DNA of 64,000 bases from positions 1,922,001 through 1,986,000 of the forward strand of contig NZ_CP109131.1 of the NCBI RefSeq assembly GCF_035917995.1. The letters run 5' to 3'. This document shows, piece by piece, positions 17,113 to 25,016 of the stretch. This stretch comes from Streptosporangium sp. NBC_01755 (lineage in GTDB: Bacteria; Actinomycetota; Actinomycetes; Streptosporangiales; Streptosporangiaceae). The notes under the pieces were generated by a model. The model had not been told where the DNA came from, made no database searches, and worked only from the letters and a program-made list of their open reading frames with translations. Each line of letters opens with the position of its first letter. The stretch's first letter is position 1. The translations under genes were made by a program, and so were the position numbers.

Positions 17113-18966
17113 ATGCCTTTGAACAGCCGCGACGACCTGCGGAACATCGCGATCATCGCGCACGTCGACCACGGCAAGACCACTCTCGTGGATGCCATGC
17201 TCTGGCAGTCGGGCGCATTCCGCGTCAACCAGGACGTGGACGACCGTGTCATGGACTCCAACGACCTCGAGCGCGAGAAGGGCATCACCATTCTCGCGAA
17301 GAACACCGCGGTCAAGCACGGCGGTATGACGCTCAACATCATCGACACCCCCGGCCACGCCGACTTCGGCGGTGAGGTCGAGCGGGGTCTGTCCATGGTC
17401 GACGGCGTCGTGCTGCTGGTCGACGCCTCCGAGGGCCCGCTGCCGCAGACCCGGTTCGTGCTGCGCAAGGCGTTCGCCGCCAAGATGCCGGTCATCCTGT
17501 GCATCAACAAGGTCGACCGCCCCGACGCCCGGATCAAGGAGGTCGTGGACGAGGTCTACGAGCTCTTCATCGACCTGGACGCCACCGAGGAGCAGATCGA
17601 CTTCCCGATCGTCTACGCCTCGGCCAAGGCCGGCCGCGCCTCGCTCAACCGTCCCGAGGACGCCGGCATGCCGGACTCCGAGGACCTGGAGCCGCTGTTC
17701 GAGGTGATCAAGAACACCATCCCGGCTCCGACGTACGACCCGACGGCCCCGCTGCAGGCGCACGTCACCAATCTCGACGCCTCCTCCTACCTGGGCAGGA
17801 TCGCGCTCTGCCGTGTCCACCAGGGCACCATCAGGAAGGGCCAGCAGGTCGCCTGGTGCCGCACCGACGGCACCATCCAGCGGGTGAAGGTCACCGAGCT
17901 GCTGATGACCGACGCGCTGGAGCGCAAGCCCGCCGAGGAGGCGGGCCCCGGCGACATCATCGCGATCGCCGGCATCCCGGACATCATGATCGGCGAGACC
18001 CTCGCCGACCCCGACGACCCGCGTCCGCTGCCCCTCATCACGGTCGACGAGCCCGCGATCTCCATGACCATCGGCACCAACACCTCGCCGCTGGTCGGCA
18101 GGGTCAAGGGTTCCAAGGTCACCGCCCGCATGGTCAAGGACCGGCTCGACAAGGAGCTCGTCGGCAACGTGTCGCTGCGCGTTCTGCCGACCGAGCGCCC
18201 CGACGCCTGGGAGGTGCAGGGCCGCGGTGAGCTGGCGCTGGCCATCCTGGTCGAGCAGATGCGCCGCGAGGGCTACGAGCTGACCGTCGGCAAGCCGCAG
18301 GTCGTCACCAAGCTCGTCGACGGCAAGGTCCACGAGCCGGTCGAGCGGGTGACCATCGACTGCCCGGAGGACTACCTCGGGGCGATCACCCAGCTGCTGG
18401 CCGTCCGCAAGGGCCGCATGGAGCACATGACCAACCACGGCACCGGCTGGATCCGGATGGAGTTCGTGGTCCCGGCCCGCGGTCTGATCGGCTTCCGCAC
18501 CGAGTTCCTGACCGAGACCCGTGGCACCGGCATCGTGAACCACGTGTTCGAGAACTACGAGCCGTGGTTCGGCGAGCTGCGCACCCGCAACAACGGCTCG
18601 CTGGTGGCCGACCGGCCTGGCCCGGTGACCCCGTTCGCCATGCTGAACCTGCAGGAGCGCGGCGTGCTGTTCGTCCAGCCGACCACCGAGGTCTACGAGG
18701 GCATGATCGTCGGTGAGAACTCGCGCTCCGACGACATGGATGTGAACATCACCAAGGAGAAGAAGCTCACCAACATGCGCTCCTCGACGAGCGACACGAC
18801 GGAGACGCTGATCCCGCCGCGCCAGCTCTCGCTGGAGCAGGCGCTGGAGTTCATCCGTGAGGACGAGTGTGTGGAGATCACGCCGGAGAACGTGCGCATC
18901 CGCAAGGTCGTCCTCGACGCCTCGACCCGCGCCAGGACCACCGCCCGCGCCAAGCGGACCAACTGA
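17113..18966 (+). CDS. typA: translational GTPase TypA/BipA
   Basis: This 617-aa ribosome-associated GTPase functions in stress adaptation and 50S maturation. G-domain motifs are AHVDHGKTT (residues 16-24), the switch [22 protein letters not shown] and NKVD. The EF-Tu-like domain 2 (about 200-300), an EF-G domain V-like segment and the BipA-specific C-terminal domain ([12 protein letters not shown] type; here [19 protein letters not shown]) are complete. ATG 17113 was chosen as it opens the conserved [12 protein letters not shown] strong hairpin follows the stop, so it is monocistronic. Confidence 0.97.
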   Translation: MPLNSRDDLRNIAIIAHVDHGKTTLVDAMLWQSGAFRVNQDVDDRVMDSNDLEREKGITILAKNTAVKHGGMTLNIIDTPGHADFGGEVERGLSMVDGVVLLVDASEGPLPQTRFVLRKAFAAKMPVILCINKVDRPDARIKEVVDEVYELFIDLDATEEQIDFPIVYASAKAGRASLNRPEDAGMPDSEDLEPLFEVIKNTIPAPTYDPTAPLQAHVTNLDASSYLGRIALCRVHQGTIRKGQQVAWCRTDGTIQRVKVTELLMTDALERKPAEEAGPGDIIAIAGIPDIMIGETLADPDDPRPLPLITVDEPAISMTIGTNTSPLVGRVKGSKVTARMVKDRLDKELVGNVSLRVLPTERPDAWEVQGRGELALAILVEQMRREGYELTVGKPQVVTKLVDGKVHEPVERVTIDCPEDYLGAITQLLAVRKGRMEHMTNHGTGWIRMEFVVPARGLIGFRTEFLTETRGTGIVNHVFENYEPWFGELRTRNNGSLVADRPGPVTPFAMLNLQERGVLFVQPTTEVYEGMIVGENSRSDDMDVNITKEKKLTNMRSSTSDTTETLIPPRQLSLEQALEFIREDECVEITPENVRIRKVVLDASTRARTTARAKRTN

Positions 18967-18972
18967 TCGCCA

Positions 18973-19016
18973 CCGACCTGCCCGGCCCGCGTCACCACGC
19001 GGGCCGGGCAGGTCGG
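18973..19016 (+). terminator. typA hairpin terminator
   Basis: A perfect 20-bp stem starts with CCGACCTGCCCGGCCCGCGT, has a CACC loop, and begins 6 nt after the typA stop. No U-tract is present. Confidence 0.8.
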
Positions 19017-19173
19017 ACGCCCGCCGGGTAAACACGACGAGCCGGCGATCACCCCGAGTGCCCACAGGGGCGGCGTGGTGACGCGGGTGCCCGTCCCCGT
19101 TGGGGTATGAACCTGTGCTGGGGCCGCTCCCCCCACCTGAGGGGGAGCCCGGGAACCGTACGGGGGATCTCTC

Positions 19174-19797
19174 ATGTTTCACAGGACCTGTCTCGCCCTG
19201 GCCGTCGCGCTCGGCACGCTGGCGGCCGGCACCGGCGCGACCGCCCAGGCGACGTCACACGTGCCACGATGGCCCTGGCCGTCGGCCGAGGCCGTCATCA
19301 AGAACACGGCCGGGAAGAACGTCGGCTTTCTGCGCATCGACCACAAGCCGTACAACAAGTCCAGGCTCACGGTCTCCGTCAGCGGCCTGAACGCCGGCTA
19401 TCACGGCTTCCACATCCACACCAGGGGTGTCTGCGACCCCAAGGCGATCGACCCGGTCACCCGCAGCCCCTTCTCCAGCGCGGGCGCGCACTTCACCATC
19501 CACTCGGCCACGCACGGCGATCACTCCGGCGACCTGCCCAACCTCCTCGTCGCCGCGGACGGCACCGGTGAGGCCACGGTCGTGACCGACCGCTTCCGGG
19601 TGGGACAGCTCTTCGACTCCGACGGCAGCTCCATCGTCGTCCACATGCTGCCCGACAACCATGCCAACATCCCCGACCGCTACGGCCACCCCGCCGATCC
19701 CGGCGACCCGGCCGGCACAGGCGGCCCGGACGCGGAAACCCTCAAGGCGGGAGACTCCGGCGGACGCGTCGCCTGCGGCGTGATCATCAGGCATTAG
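19174..19797 (+). CDS. secreted Cu/Zn-superoxide-dismutase-like protein
   Basis: This 207-aa exported protein has a cleavable signal (CLALAVALGTLAAGTGATAQA) and a SodC-like beta-barrel. Copper-site histidines lie in GFHIHTRGVC; the zinc-loop SSAGAHFTIHS...HGDHSGDLPNLLV and the later IVVHMLPDNHANIPDRY also match. The final VACGVIIRH supplies the second Cys and the Arg region of SodC. The family detoxifies superoxide outside the membrane. Some ligands are shifted relative to textbook SodC, so enzymatic activity is likely but not certain. ATG 19174 follows GGGGGATC. Confidence 0.85.
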   Translation: MFHRTCLALAVALGTLAAGTGATAQATSHVPRWPWPSAEAVIKNTAGKNVGFLRIDHKPYNKSRLTVSVSGLNAGYHGFHIHTRGVCDPKAIDPVTRSPFSSAGAHFTIHSATHGDHSGDLPNLLVAADGTGEATVVTDRFRVGQLFDSDGSSIVVHMLPDNHANIPDRYGHPADPGDPAGTGGPDAETLKAGDSGGRVACGVIIRH

Positions 19798-19954
19798 GGG
19801 TTCCATCCCCTGGATCCTCCGCCCACCGCGGTCAGGCGGCGCCGCGCCGTCGCCGATCACCGCCACACGCCGCCGCTCCTCTCGCGCCTTGCGGGGCAGC
19901 GCCTGACCGATCCTCACCATGCCTCACTACGTCTCACCACGCCTCACCACGGCG

Positions 19955-19981
19955 GGATCGGCAGGATCGGCAGGATCGGCC
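19955..19981. repeat. three tandem 9-bp repeats
   Basis: The unit GGATCGGCA is repeated three times, the last with C at the final base, between the SOD-like gene and a tiny possible ORF. The surrounding 19798-20317 region otherwise holds only that ORF, a hairpin and 28-bp repeats. Confidence 0.6.
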
Positions 19982-20050
19982 CCAGTGACTTCCAACCCCC
20001 CTCCAAGAGCGGCCGGGCAGGATTTCCGCATAGAAAGGGGGATCATCACC

Positions 20051-20134
20051 ATGCAGGTCGTGACCGGCCGGATGCGTCTGGCCCTGCTGTTCGCGTGGGT
20101 GGCCTTCACCGCGCTCGTACTACTGCTCACCTGA
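20051..20134 (+). CDS. possible 27-residue membrane micropeptide
   Basis: ATG 20051 is preceded by GAAAGGGGG and opens a short frame, MQVVTGRMRLALLFAWVAFT followed by ALVLLLT: a basic start and a single hydrophobic helix. A strong hairpin follows 8 nt after the stop. The ribosome site, membrane-helix composition and terminator together favour translation, but the length makes chance possible. No family recognised. Confidence 0.35.
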   Translation: MQVVTGRMRLALLFAWVAFTALVLLLT

Positions 20135-20142
20135 GAGCACGA

Positions 20143-20181
20143 CCGGTACGGCCTCCGCTCGGGGGAACGGAGCCGTACCGG
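20143..20181 (+). terminator. hairpin terminator after the micropeptide ORF
   Basis: The arms CCGGTACGG and CCGTACCGG close an inner CTCCG/CGGAG stem with a one-base bulge and a G-rich loop. It shares the core CGGTACGGC with the ALDH/ackA terminator. Confidence 0.6.
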
Positions 20182-20234
20182 ATCTGGTCAGGGGCTCTCG
20201 TACAGCAGCTCGACGGTGATCGTCAGGCCGCCCT

Positions 20235-20318
20235 CCTCCCGGGTGGGGCCGTCACCGGAGGTCCTCCCGGGCGGGGCCGTCACCGGAGGTCCTCCCGGGC
20301 GGGGCCGTCACCGGAGGT
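20235..20318. repeat. three tandem 28-bp repeats at the deacetylase 3' end
   Basis: The unit begins CCTCCCGGGYGGGGCCGTCA and ends CCGGAGGT, three times head to tail. Each unit can fold on itself (CCTCCCGG with CCGGAGG). The last unit touches the deacetylase stop codon, so the array could serve as a multi-hairpin terminator for the minus-strand gene. Confidence 0.65.
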
Positions 20319-21268
20319 CAGAAGCCGCTGTCTCTGGGGTACTTCCTGCCCGACAGCAGGCGCCTCCCGTACAGCTCCGAGAGCGTCACCAACCTGTAGC
20401 CCCTGGCGGCGAAATGGTGCAGCAGCCGCGGGACGGCCTGAACGGTGGAGAGATGGATGTCGTGCATCAACACGATGGAGCCCGGTGTCGCCTCGGCCGC
20501 GCGGCGGGCGACGAGCGAGGAGTCCCTGTCACGCCAGTCGAGCGTGTCGACGTCCCACATGATCTGGGCCAGCCCCAGGTGGCGGCTCTCCGCGGCGACC
20601 CGGGCATCGGTCGCCCCGTACGGGGGGCGTATGAGGTCCATCGTCACCCCCGTCGCGCGCTTGACGATCCACTGGGTACGGTTCAGCTGCTCTCTGATAC
20701 CGACCTCCGACAGGCCGGGTAGCTCCGGGTGGTTCCAGCTGTGGTTGCCCAGCTCGTGCCCCTCGGCCACCATCCTGCGGAGGATGCTCTCCCCCTTCCC
20801 CGGCACCATCTGCCCGACGACGAAGAAGGTCGCCCTGTTCCGGTGCCTGGCGAGCATGTCGAGCAGGCTCTCGGTGTAGGCACCCGGACCGTCGTCGAAG
20901 GTCAGCGCCACGCACTTGACCCGCTCGCAGTCGATCCTGCGCGCCGGGCGCGGGGCGGGGAGGTTTCCCGCCGGCCGGCCCGGCCGGACCTCGGCCTTCC
21001 TCGCGCCGGCCCTCCCGGAACCGGCCGGTGAGGGCACGCCGCCGGCGGGGGTACCGGCAGGCGCGGGCACGATGGGCACGATGGGGGCGGTCGGCTCGAT
21101 CGGGGCGGTCGGCTCGATCGGGGCGGTCGGCTCGATCGGGGTGGGTCTCCCGGTGGGCGCGATGGTCCCGGTGGGCGCCGCCGGCTCGGGCGAGCCCGTC
21201 GTGGTGCTCGGGGAAGCGCATCCCGCGACCACGAGCAGCAGGGTCGCCACCGCCATCCATACCCGCAT
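20318..21268 (-). CDS. lipoprotein polysaccharide (peptidoglycan/chitin) deacetylase
   Basis: This is a 316-aa lipoprotein: the signal VWMAVATLLLVVAGC ends in a lipobox Cys. A Pro/Thr-rich linker contains PIEPTA repeats (three 18-bp DNA units at 21084-21137). The NodB carbohydrate-esterase-4 domain has VALTFDDGPGAY (motif 1 Asp), GNHSWNHP (HxxxH metal site), RPPYGATD, and later WDVDTLDW and IVLMHDIH. It should deacetylate GlcNAc in peptidoglycan or chitin-like polymers outside the membrane. ATG 21268 follows GGGGGAAGC; an upstream ATG would spoil the signal peptide. Confidence 0.9.
   Translation of the reverse strand: MRVWMAVATLLLVVAGCASPSTTTGSPEPAAPTGTIAPTGRPTPIEPTAPIEPTAPIEPTAPIVPIVPAPAGTPAGGVPSPAGSGRAGARKAEVRPGRPAGNLPAPRPARRIDCERVKCVALTFDDGPGAYTESLLDMLARHRNRATFFVVGQMVPGKGESILRRMVAEGHELGNHSWNHPELPGLSEVGIREQLNRTQWIVKRATGVTMDLIRPPYGATDARVAAESRHLGLAQIMWDVDTLDWRDRDSSLVARRAAEATPGSIVLMHDIHLSTVQAVPRLLHHFAARGYRLVTLSELYGRRLLSGRKYPRDSGF
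21084..21137. repeat. coding 18-bp tandem repeat in the deacetylase linker
   Basis: The unit GGGGCGGTCGGCTCGATC is repeated perfectly three times. It encodes hexapeptide repeats in the Pro/Thr linker between the lipid anchor and the enzyme domain. Copy number is likely to vary among strains by slippage. Confidence 0.7.
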
Positions 21269-21483
21269 GCTTCCCCCAGAAAGCGGCGCGGGGACGACAA
21301 GCAGCCCCGGCGGCCTCCCCCGCAGGATCATGGCCGGGACTTCTACCAGGATGGGGCGTCAATCGCCAGTTGTCCGTATCGACGCGCCACATTCAGTGAG
21401 ATGCATAACCTGGGGCGATGTCTCATCTGATGAGGCCAGTTAGCGCCTTAAAAGGGCTCTGTCCAGCGAACGTCTCATATCGG

Positions 21484-22059
21484 TCAGCGGTCCGGCGTCT
21501 CCCGGGGCTCGGTCACGACCATCATGAACCGCAGCGGGACGTCCCCCTCGTTGGCGTACCTGTGCGGGCGGTCGGCACTGAACACGACCGCGTCACCCTC
21601 CTCAACGGTGTGGCTCCTGCCGTACACCGAGAGGGTGAGCCGTCCCTCCAGCACGGTCAGCATCTCGCGGGTTCCCGGGGGGTGGGCGTCGCCGTCATGG
21701 TGGTCGCCGGGGGCCAGCCGCCAGTCCCACAGCTCCAGGATGGCGGGCGCGTCGGTGCCGACCAGCAGGCGCGCGGTGCTGGATTCGCCGTGCGGGAAGG
21801 TGACCACGTCCGATCTGTGGACCACCCGGACCACGGGCGTGTCGGAGACCTCCACCATCCGTGCGACGGTCACCCCGAGCGCGTCGGCGATGCGGGTGAG
21901 CGTGGTGATGCTCGGGTTGGTCCTGCCCTGCTCGACCTGGACGAGCATGCCCCGGCTCACCCCGGAGCGCGCGGCGAGCTCGTCGAGGGTCATCTGCCGG
22001 TGCGCCCGCTGGGCCCGCACGTTGTTGGCGACTGCGGCAGTGATCGTCTCTGGGTCCAC
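21484..22059 (-). CDS. XRE-family regulator with C-terminal cupin domain
   Basis: This 191-aa DNA-binding repressor/activator has an N-terminal helix-turn-helix (about residues 12-66), RAQRAHRQMTLDELAARSGV followed by SRGMLVQVEQG. The C-terminal cupin_2 fold (about 110-185) contains HHDGDAHPPGTREMLTVLEG and GDAVVFSADRPHRYAN, whose His/Glu residues can bind a metal or small ligand. The layout matches regulators of amino-acid or polyamine export and catabolism. It is divergent from an EamA exporter with an 85-nt shared region holding a palindrome, so it very likely controls that exporter and itself. Confidence 0.9.
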   Translation of the reverse strand: MDPETITAAVANNVRAQRAHRQMTLDELAARSGVSRGMLVQVEQGRTNPSITTLTRIADALGVTVARMVEVSDTPVVRVVHRSDVVTFPHGESSTARLLVGTDAPAILELWDWRLAPGDHHDGDAHPPGTREMLTVLEGRLTLSVYGRSHTVEEGDAVVFSADRPHRYANEGDVPLRFMMVVTEPRETPDR

Positions 22060-22060
22060 A

Positions 22061-22078
22061 AGTTCAGTTTAGTGAACT
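22061..22078. promoter_or_regulatory. palindromic operator candidate between regulator and exporter
   Basis: AGTTCA-N6-TGAACT is a perfect 6+6 inverted repeat next to the regulator start. An 11-bp motif TCCATTGMACT recurs at 22089-22099 and 22124-22134, the latter just before the exporter GTG. Together they look like a multi-site operator for the divergent XRE-cupin protein. Confidence 0.55.
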
Positions 22079-22144
22079 TTGTTGGCACTCCATTGCACTT
22101 CATATATTGTCCTAGGAGTACAGTCCATTGAACTGAGGTGACGC

Positions 22145-22981
22145 GTGACCGCTGTGGTGCTGGCGACGGCCTGCGCGATGGTCTACGGCACCGCGGACTT
22201 CCTGGGCGGCATGGCCACTCGCCGGTCGCGGGTGCTCGCCGTGGTGGTCCTCTCCCAGGTCGCAGGGTTGGCCGTGGCCGTCGCGCTGCTACCGGCCCTG
22301 CCGGGAACCCCGGCACCCGTGACGCTGGCCTGGGGCGCGGCCTCCGGTCTCTGCGGCGCGGCGGCGGTGGTGCTGTTCTACCGGGCGCTGGCCACCGGCG
22401 TGATGTCGGTGGTGGCGCCGATCACCGCGACCGTCTCGGCGGTGCTGCCCGTGCTGTTCGGGCTGGCCGTCGGAGAGCGTCCGGAGCCGATCGCGCTGGC
22501 GGGGGTGGTTCTCGCACTGCTGGCGGTGCTACTGGTGAGCCGCGACTCCTCCCGTGGGAAAAGCGTCAGAGGGTACGGCCCGATCCTGGCCTCACTCGCC
22601 GCGGGCGCGGGTTTCGGCGGCTTCTTCATCATGCTCGCCCAGGCCCCGGCGGAAGGTGGCGTGTGGCCTCTGGTCGGGGCACGCCTGGCCTCGGTCACCC
22701 TCATCGCACTGCTGGCCCTGTCCACCGGCCGCACCCTGCGGCCGGGACCGGGCGCGCTGCGCGTCATCATCGCGGCCGGAACGCTCGACATGGTCGCCAA
22801 CGTGCTCTTCATGCTCGCCCAGCAGCGAGGGCTGCTGAGCCTCGTCGGCGTCCTGGTCTCGCTCTACCCGGCGAGCACGCTGCTGCTGGCCCGTCAGGTG
22901 CTGGGGGAACGGCTCAACACCGTGCAGACCGTGGGCATCGGCTTCACGCTCGCCGCGGTCGCGCTGATCGCATCCGGTTGA
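22145..22981 (+). CDS. EamA-family (DMT superfamily) transporter
   Basis: This 278-aa integral membrane protein has about ten hydrophobic helices in two EamA halves. The first begins ATACAMVYGTADFLGGMATR and contains VVLFYRALATGVMSVVAPIT; the second contains DMVANVLFMLAQQRGLLSLV and YPASTLLLARQVLGE. Drug/metabolite transporters of this type export amino acids, their derivatives or other small molecules. GTG 22145 follows GAGGTGA. Its expression is probably under the divergent cupin regulator. It converges on sigR; an imperfect GC-rich hairpin lies in the 78-nt gap. Confidence 0.9.
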   Translation: MTAVVLATACAMVYGTADFLGGMATRRSRVLAVVVLSQVAGLAVAVALLPALPGTPAPVTLAWGAASGLCGAAAVVLFYRALATGVMSVVAPITATVSAVLPVLFGLAVGERPEPIALAGVVLALLAVLLVSRDSSRGKSVRGYGPILASLAAGAGFGGFFIMLAQAPAEGGVWPLVGARLASVTLIALLALSTGRTLRPGPGALRVIIAAGTLDMVANVLFMLAQQRGLLSLVGVLVSLYPASTLLLARQVLGERLNTVQTVGIGFTLAAVALIASG

Positions 22982-23059
22982 CCCGTCCGTCCCGGCCTCC
23001 CGGCCTCGCGGTGTCCCGGCAAGAAAGCAGGAAGGCGAGGCGGGAAGGCGGGAAACGGC

Positions 23060-23656
23060 TCAGGCGACCTGGACCTGCTCGGACGAGCGGAGGCCGCCCT
23101 CCTCGCGGGCGTAGTCCTCAAGCATGGTACGGAGCTGGCGGCGACCGCGGTGGAGGCGGGACATGACCGTGCCGATGGGGGTGCCCATCCGCTCGGCGAT
23201 CTCCTTGTAGGCGAAGCCCTCGACGTCGGCCAGGTAGACGGCGACCCGGAAGTCCTCAGGCAGGGCACGTAGGGCGTTCATGACCGCACTGTCGGGCAGC
23301 TGCTCCAGTGCCTCGGTCTCGGCGGACTTGAGACCACTGGACATGTGGGACTCGGCGGCGGCGAGCTGCCAGTCCTCGATCTCCTCGGCGGCCGAGAGCT
23401 TGGGCGAGCGCTGCTTCTTGCGGTAGTCGTTGATGAAGTTGTTGGTCAGGATGCGGTGCAGCCACGCCTTGAGGTTGGTACCCTCGCGGAACTGGTGGTA
23501 TGAGGTGAACGCCTTGGTGACGGTCTCCTGGACCAGGTCCTCCGCGTCGGCGGTGTTGCGGGTCAGACGCATCGCGGACGCGTAGAGCTGACCGGTGACC
23601 GGCACGACATCGCGTTCGAACCAGTCCTGGCGTTGCTCTTCCGTCATCGTGATCAT
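23060..23656 (-). CDS. sigR: ECF sigma factor, SigR/SigH (thiol-stress) type
   Basis: This 198-aa sigma-70 protein of the SigR group carries region 2 ([40 protein letters not shown]) and region 4 ([38 protein letters not shown]). It also has the group-specific linker [12 protein letters not shown]...ESHMSSGL. In Streptomyces, SigR controls thioredoxin, proteasome and ribosome-associated genes and is held by the zinc anti-sigma RsrA encoded directly downstream. Here no rsrA follows; the next gene is convergent. ATG 23656 follows GGGGGTCC; the frame continues open to 23836, adding a possible 60-aa N-terminal extension. Confidence 0.9.
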   Translation of the reverse strand: MITMTEEQRQDWFERDVVPVTGQLYASAMRLTRNTADAEDLVQETVTKAFTSYHQFREGTNLKAWLHRILTNNFINDYRKKQRSPKLSAAEEIEDWQLAAAESHMSSGLKSAETEALEQLPDSAVMNALRALPEDFRVAVYLADVEGFAYKEIAERMGTPIGTVMSRLHRGRRQLRTMLEDYAREEGGLRSSEQVQVA

Positions 23657-24219
23657 TGGACCCCCCTCGTGCTTTTCCCCCCGCTGCCGCCCGGCAAGGC
23701 TGCGGCGCACCCTTTCTGACGGCGTAGCCGATGCTCGCAGGCACCCCGTAAGGGGGCCGTTAAAAGCCCTGCGCGATCGGGAGGCTGCTCGCCGACTGCG
23801 CCAACGGCGGGCACGACACGCCCTACAGCCGAACAAGTATCAATATCGTAACATCGTTCTCCGGATTCGGTCGAAGGTGTGTCTATCATCACATAGCCTC
23901 AGGTAGTGACATCTTTCGGGTTAGGAAAGGTGTCAATCGCCACGCCTGACGGACTCGCCACCGGATAGCCTCCGGATCGAGGCCTACGCCCACAGAAGTT
24001 CCAAGACCCATCTCCACGCCTTCCCGCTTCCCACGCGTTGGGGACTTAATCTCCACTTGGAAGACGGCCCGGCATACCCCGGCGGTTCACCGCACGCGCT
24101 CCCCTTGGCGGACACGGCTCGTACCGTGGTCGCGTCCAAGTATGTGATGTACGGGTACCTGAAATTAATCAGTATTTGAGAAGGCGCCGCCCTGGGGCGC
24201 GTTCCTGTCGCGGGCCAAC
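23657..24219. other. 563-nt stretch without a confident gene
   Basis: The sigR upstream region and a patch of lower GC (ATTAATCAGTATTTGAG near 24165) lie here. One plus-strand frame is open from about 23925 to 24178 but has no start codon and no recognisable family. It may be the 3' debris of a lost gene preceding the siderophore-transporter remnant. No SigR-type promoter (GGAAT with GTT) was found. Confidence 0.5.
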
Positions 24220-24888
24220 CGCGACCGGCAGAGACCGGACCCGCAACCCGCTGGCCGGCCCCGACATCCTGGGCGTCACCACCGGCGCCAGCGTGACCGT
24301 GGTCGCGGTCATCGTAGCGGCGGGAAACACCTGGGGCGGCGTGAGCGGTGTCCTCGCCGAGGCGGGCGTCCCCGCGGCGGCCCTGCTCGGCGGCCTGCTC
24401 GGCGCGCTGACCGTCTACCTGCTGGCCTGGCGTAGCGGCATGGACGGCTACCGGCTGGTCCTGGTCGGCACCGCCTCGCTCGGCGCGCTGCGCTTCGGCG
24501 ACGACACCGTGACCGGCCTGGGAGTGCGGATGAACCTCGCCAGGGGCCTGATGATCCTCGCGGCCGTACTTCTCGCGGCGACGGCGACCGCCTCCGCCGG
24601 GCCGATCGCGTTCGTCGCCCTGACCGCCCCGCAGATCGCGCTGCGCCTGGCCGGGGTGGCGCAGCCACCGCTGGTCGTCTCGGCCCTCACCGGCGCGGTC
24701 CTGGTCGTCGGCGCGGACCTGGTCGCCAGGGGAAGGCACCCGCACCAGACCTGGTACCGGCAGTGGTCGTCCGACGACGAGTCCGCGGTCGGCGTGGCCC
24801 TGGCCATGACCGGCCTGCTCGACCTGGGCGATCGTCCGCTGGACGAGCTGTCAGGCGGGCAGCGACAGCGGGCCTGGATCTCCATGAC
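24220..24888 (+). pseudogene. chimeric remnant of a siderophore ABC permease (FecCD) fused to its ATPase (FecE)
   Basis: The first part is FecCD permease: [31 protein letters not shown], then, after an internal loss, [16 protein letters not shown] and [18 protein letters not shown]. At ADLVAR the sequence switches in frame to the ATPase segment [19 protein letters not shown], ending with the ABC signature [13 protein letters not shown]. It then stops being ABC-like at about 24886. Permease N-terminus, Walker A and Walker B are missing. Deletions have fused two neighbouring genes of an iron-siderophore importer; the product cannot be functional. Confidence 0.75.
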
Positions 24889-25016
24889 CTCGGGATCGAA
24901 CCGGGCCAGGCCCGTCCGGCCTCTCATCGAGGAACGCGTCCACGAAGACCTCGGGATCGAACCGGGCCACACCGATCGGCCTCTCCCCGAGACCGACCGG
25001 CTCAACCGGGCGGGAC
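24886..25016. repeat. degenerate duplicated copies of the ftsY 3' end
   Basis: On the minus strand the last 25-30 codons of ftsY (VGLGE...[13 protein letters not shown]) recur just beyond its stop. One copy at about 24923-25016 reads VGLGERP then [14 protein letters not shown] shorter one at about 24886-24930 keeps the segment encoding ARFDPEV. The shared DNA core GACCTCGGGATCGAA begins at 24886, 24946 and 25043. The duplication abuts the truncated ABC remnant. Confidence 0.75.

Noticed and set aside
17014-19182. 722-codon minus-strand open frame opposite typA
   Set aside because: Shadow of typA; no plausible domains, and it would cover the typA promoter and terminator.
20235-20318. CRISPR array
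   Set aside because: The three 28-bp units are directly adjacent without unique spacers; this is a plain tandem repeat.
23925-24178. Possible gene tail before the siderophore relic
   Set aside because: Open frame has no start codon, no ribosome site and no family features; kept only as an unexplained stretch.
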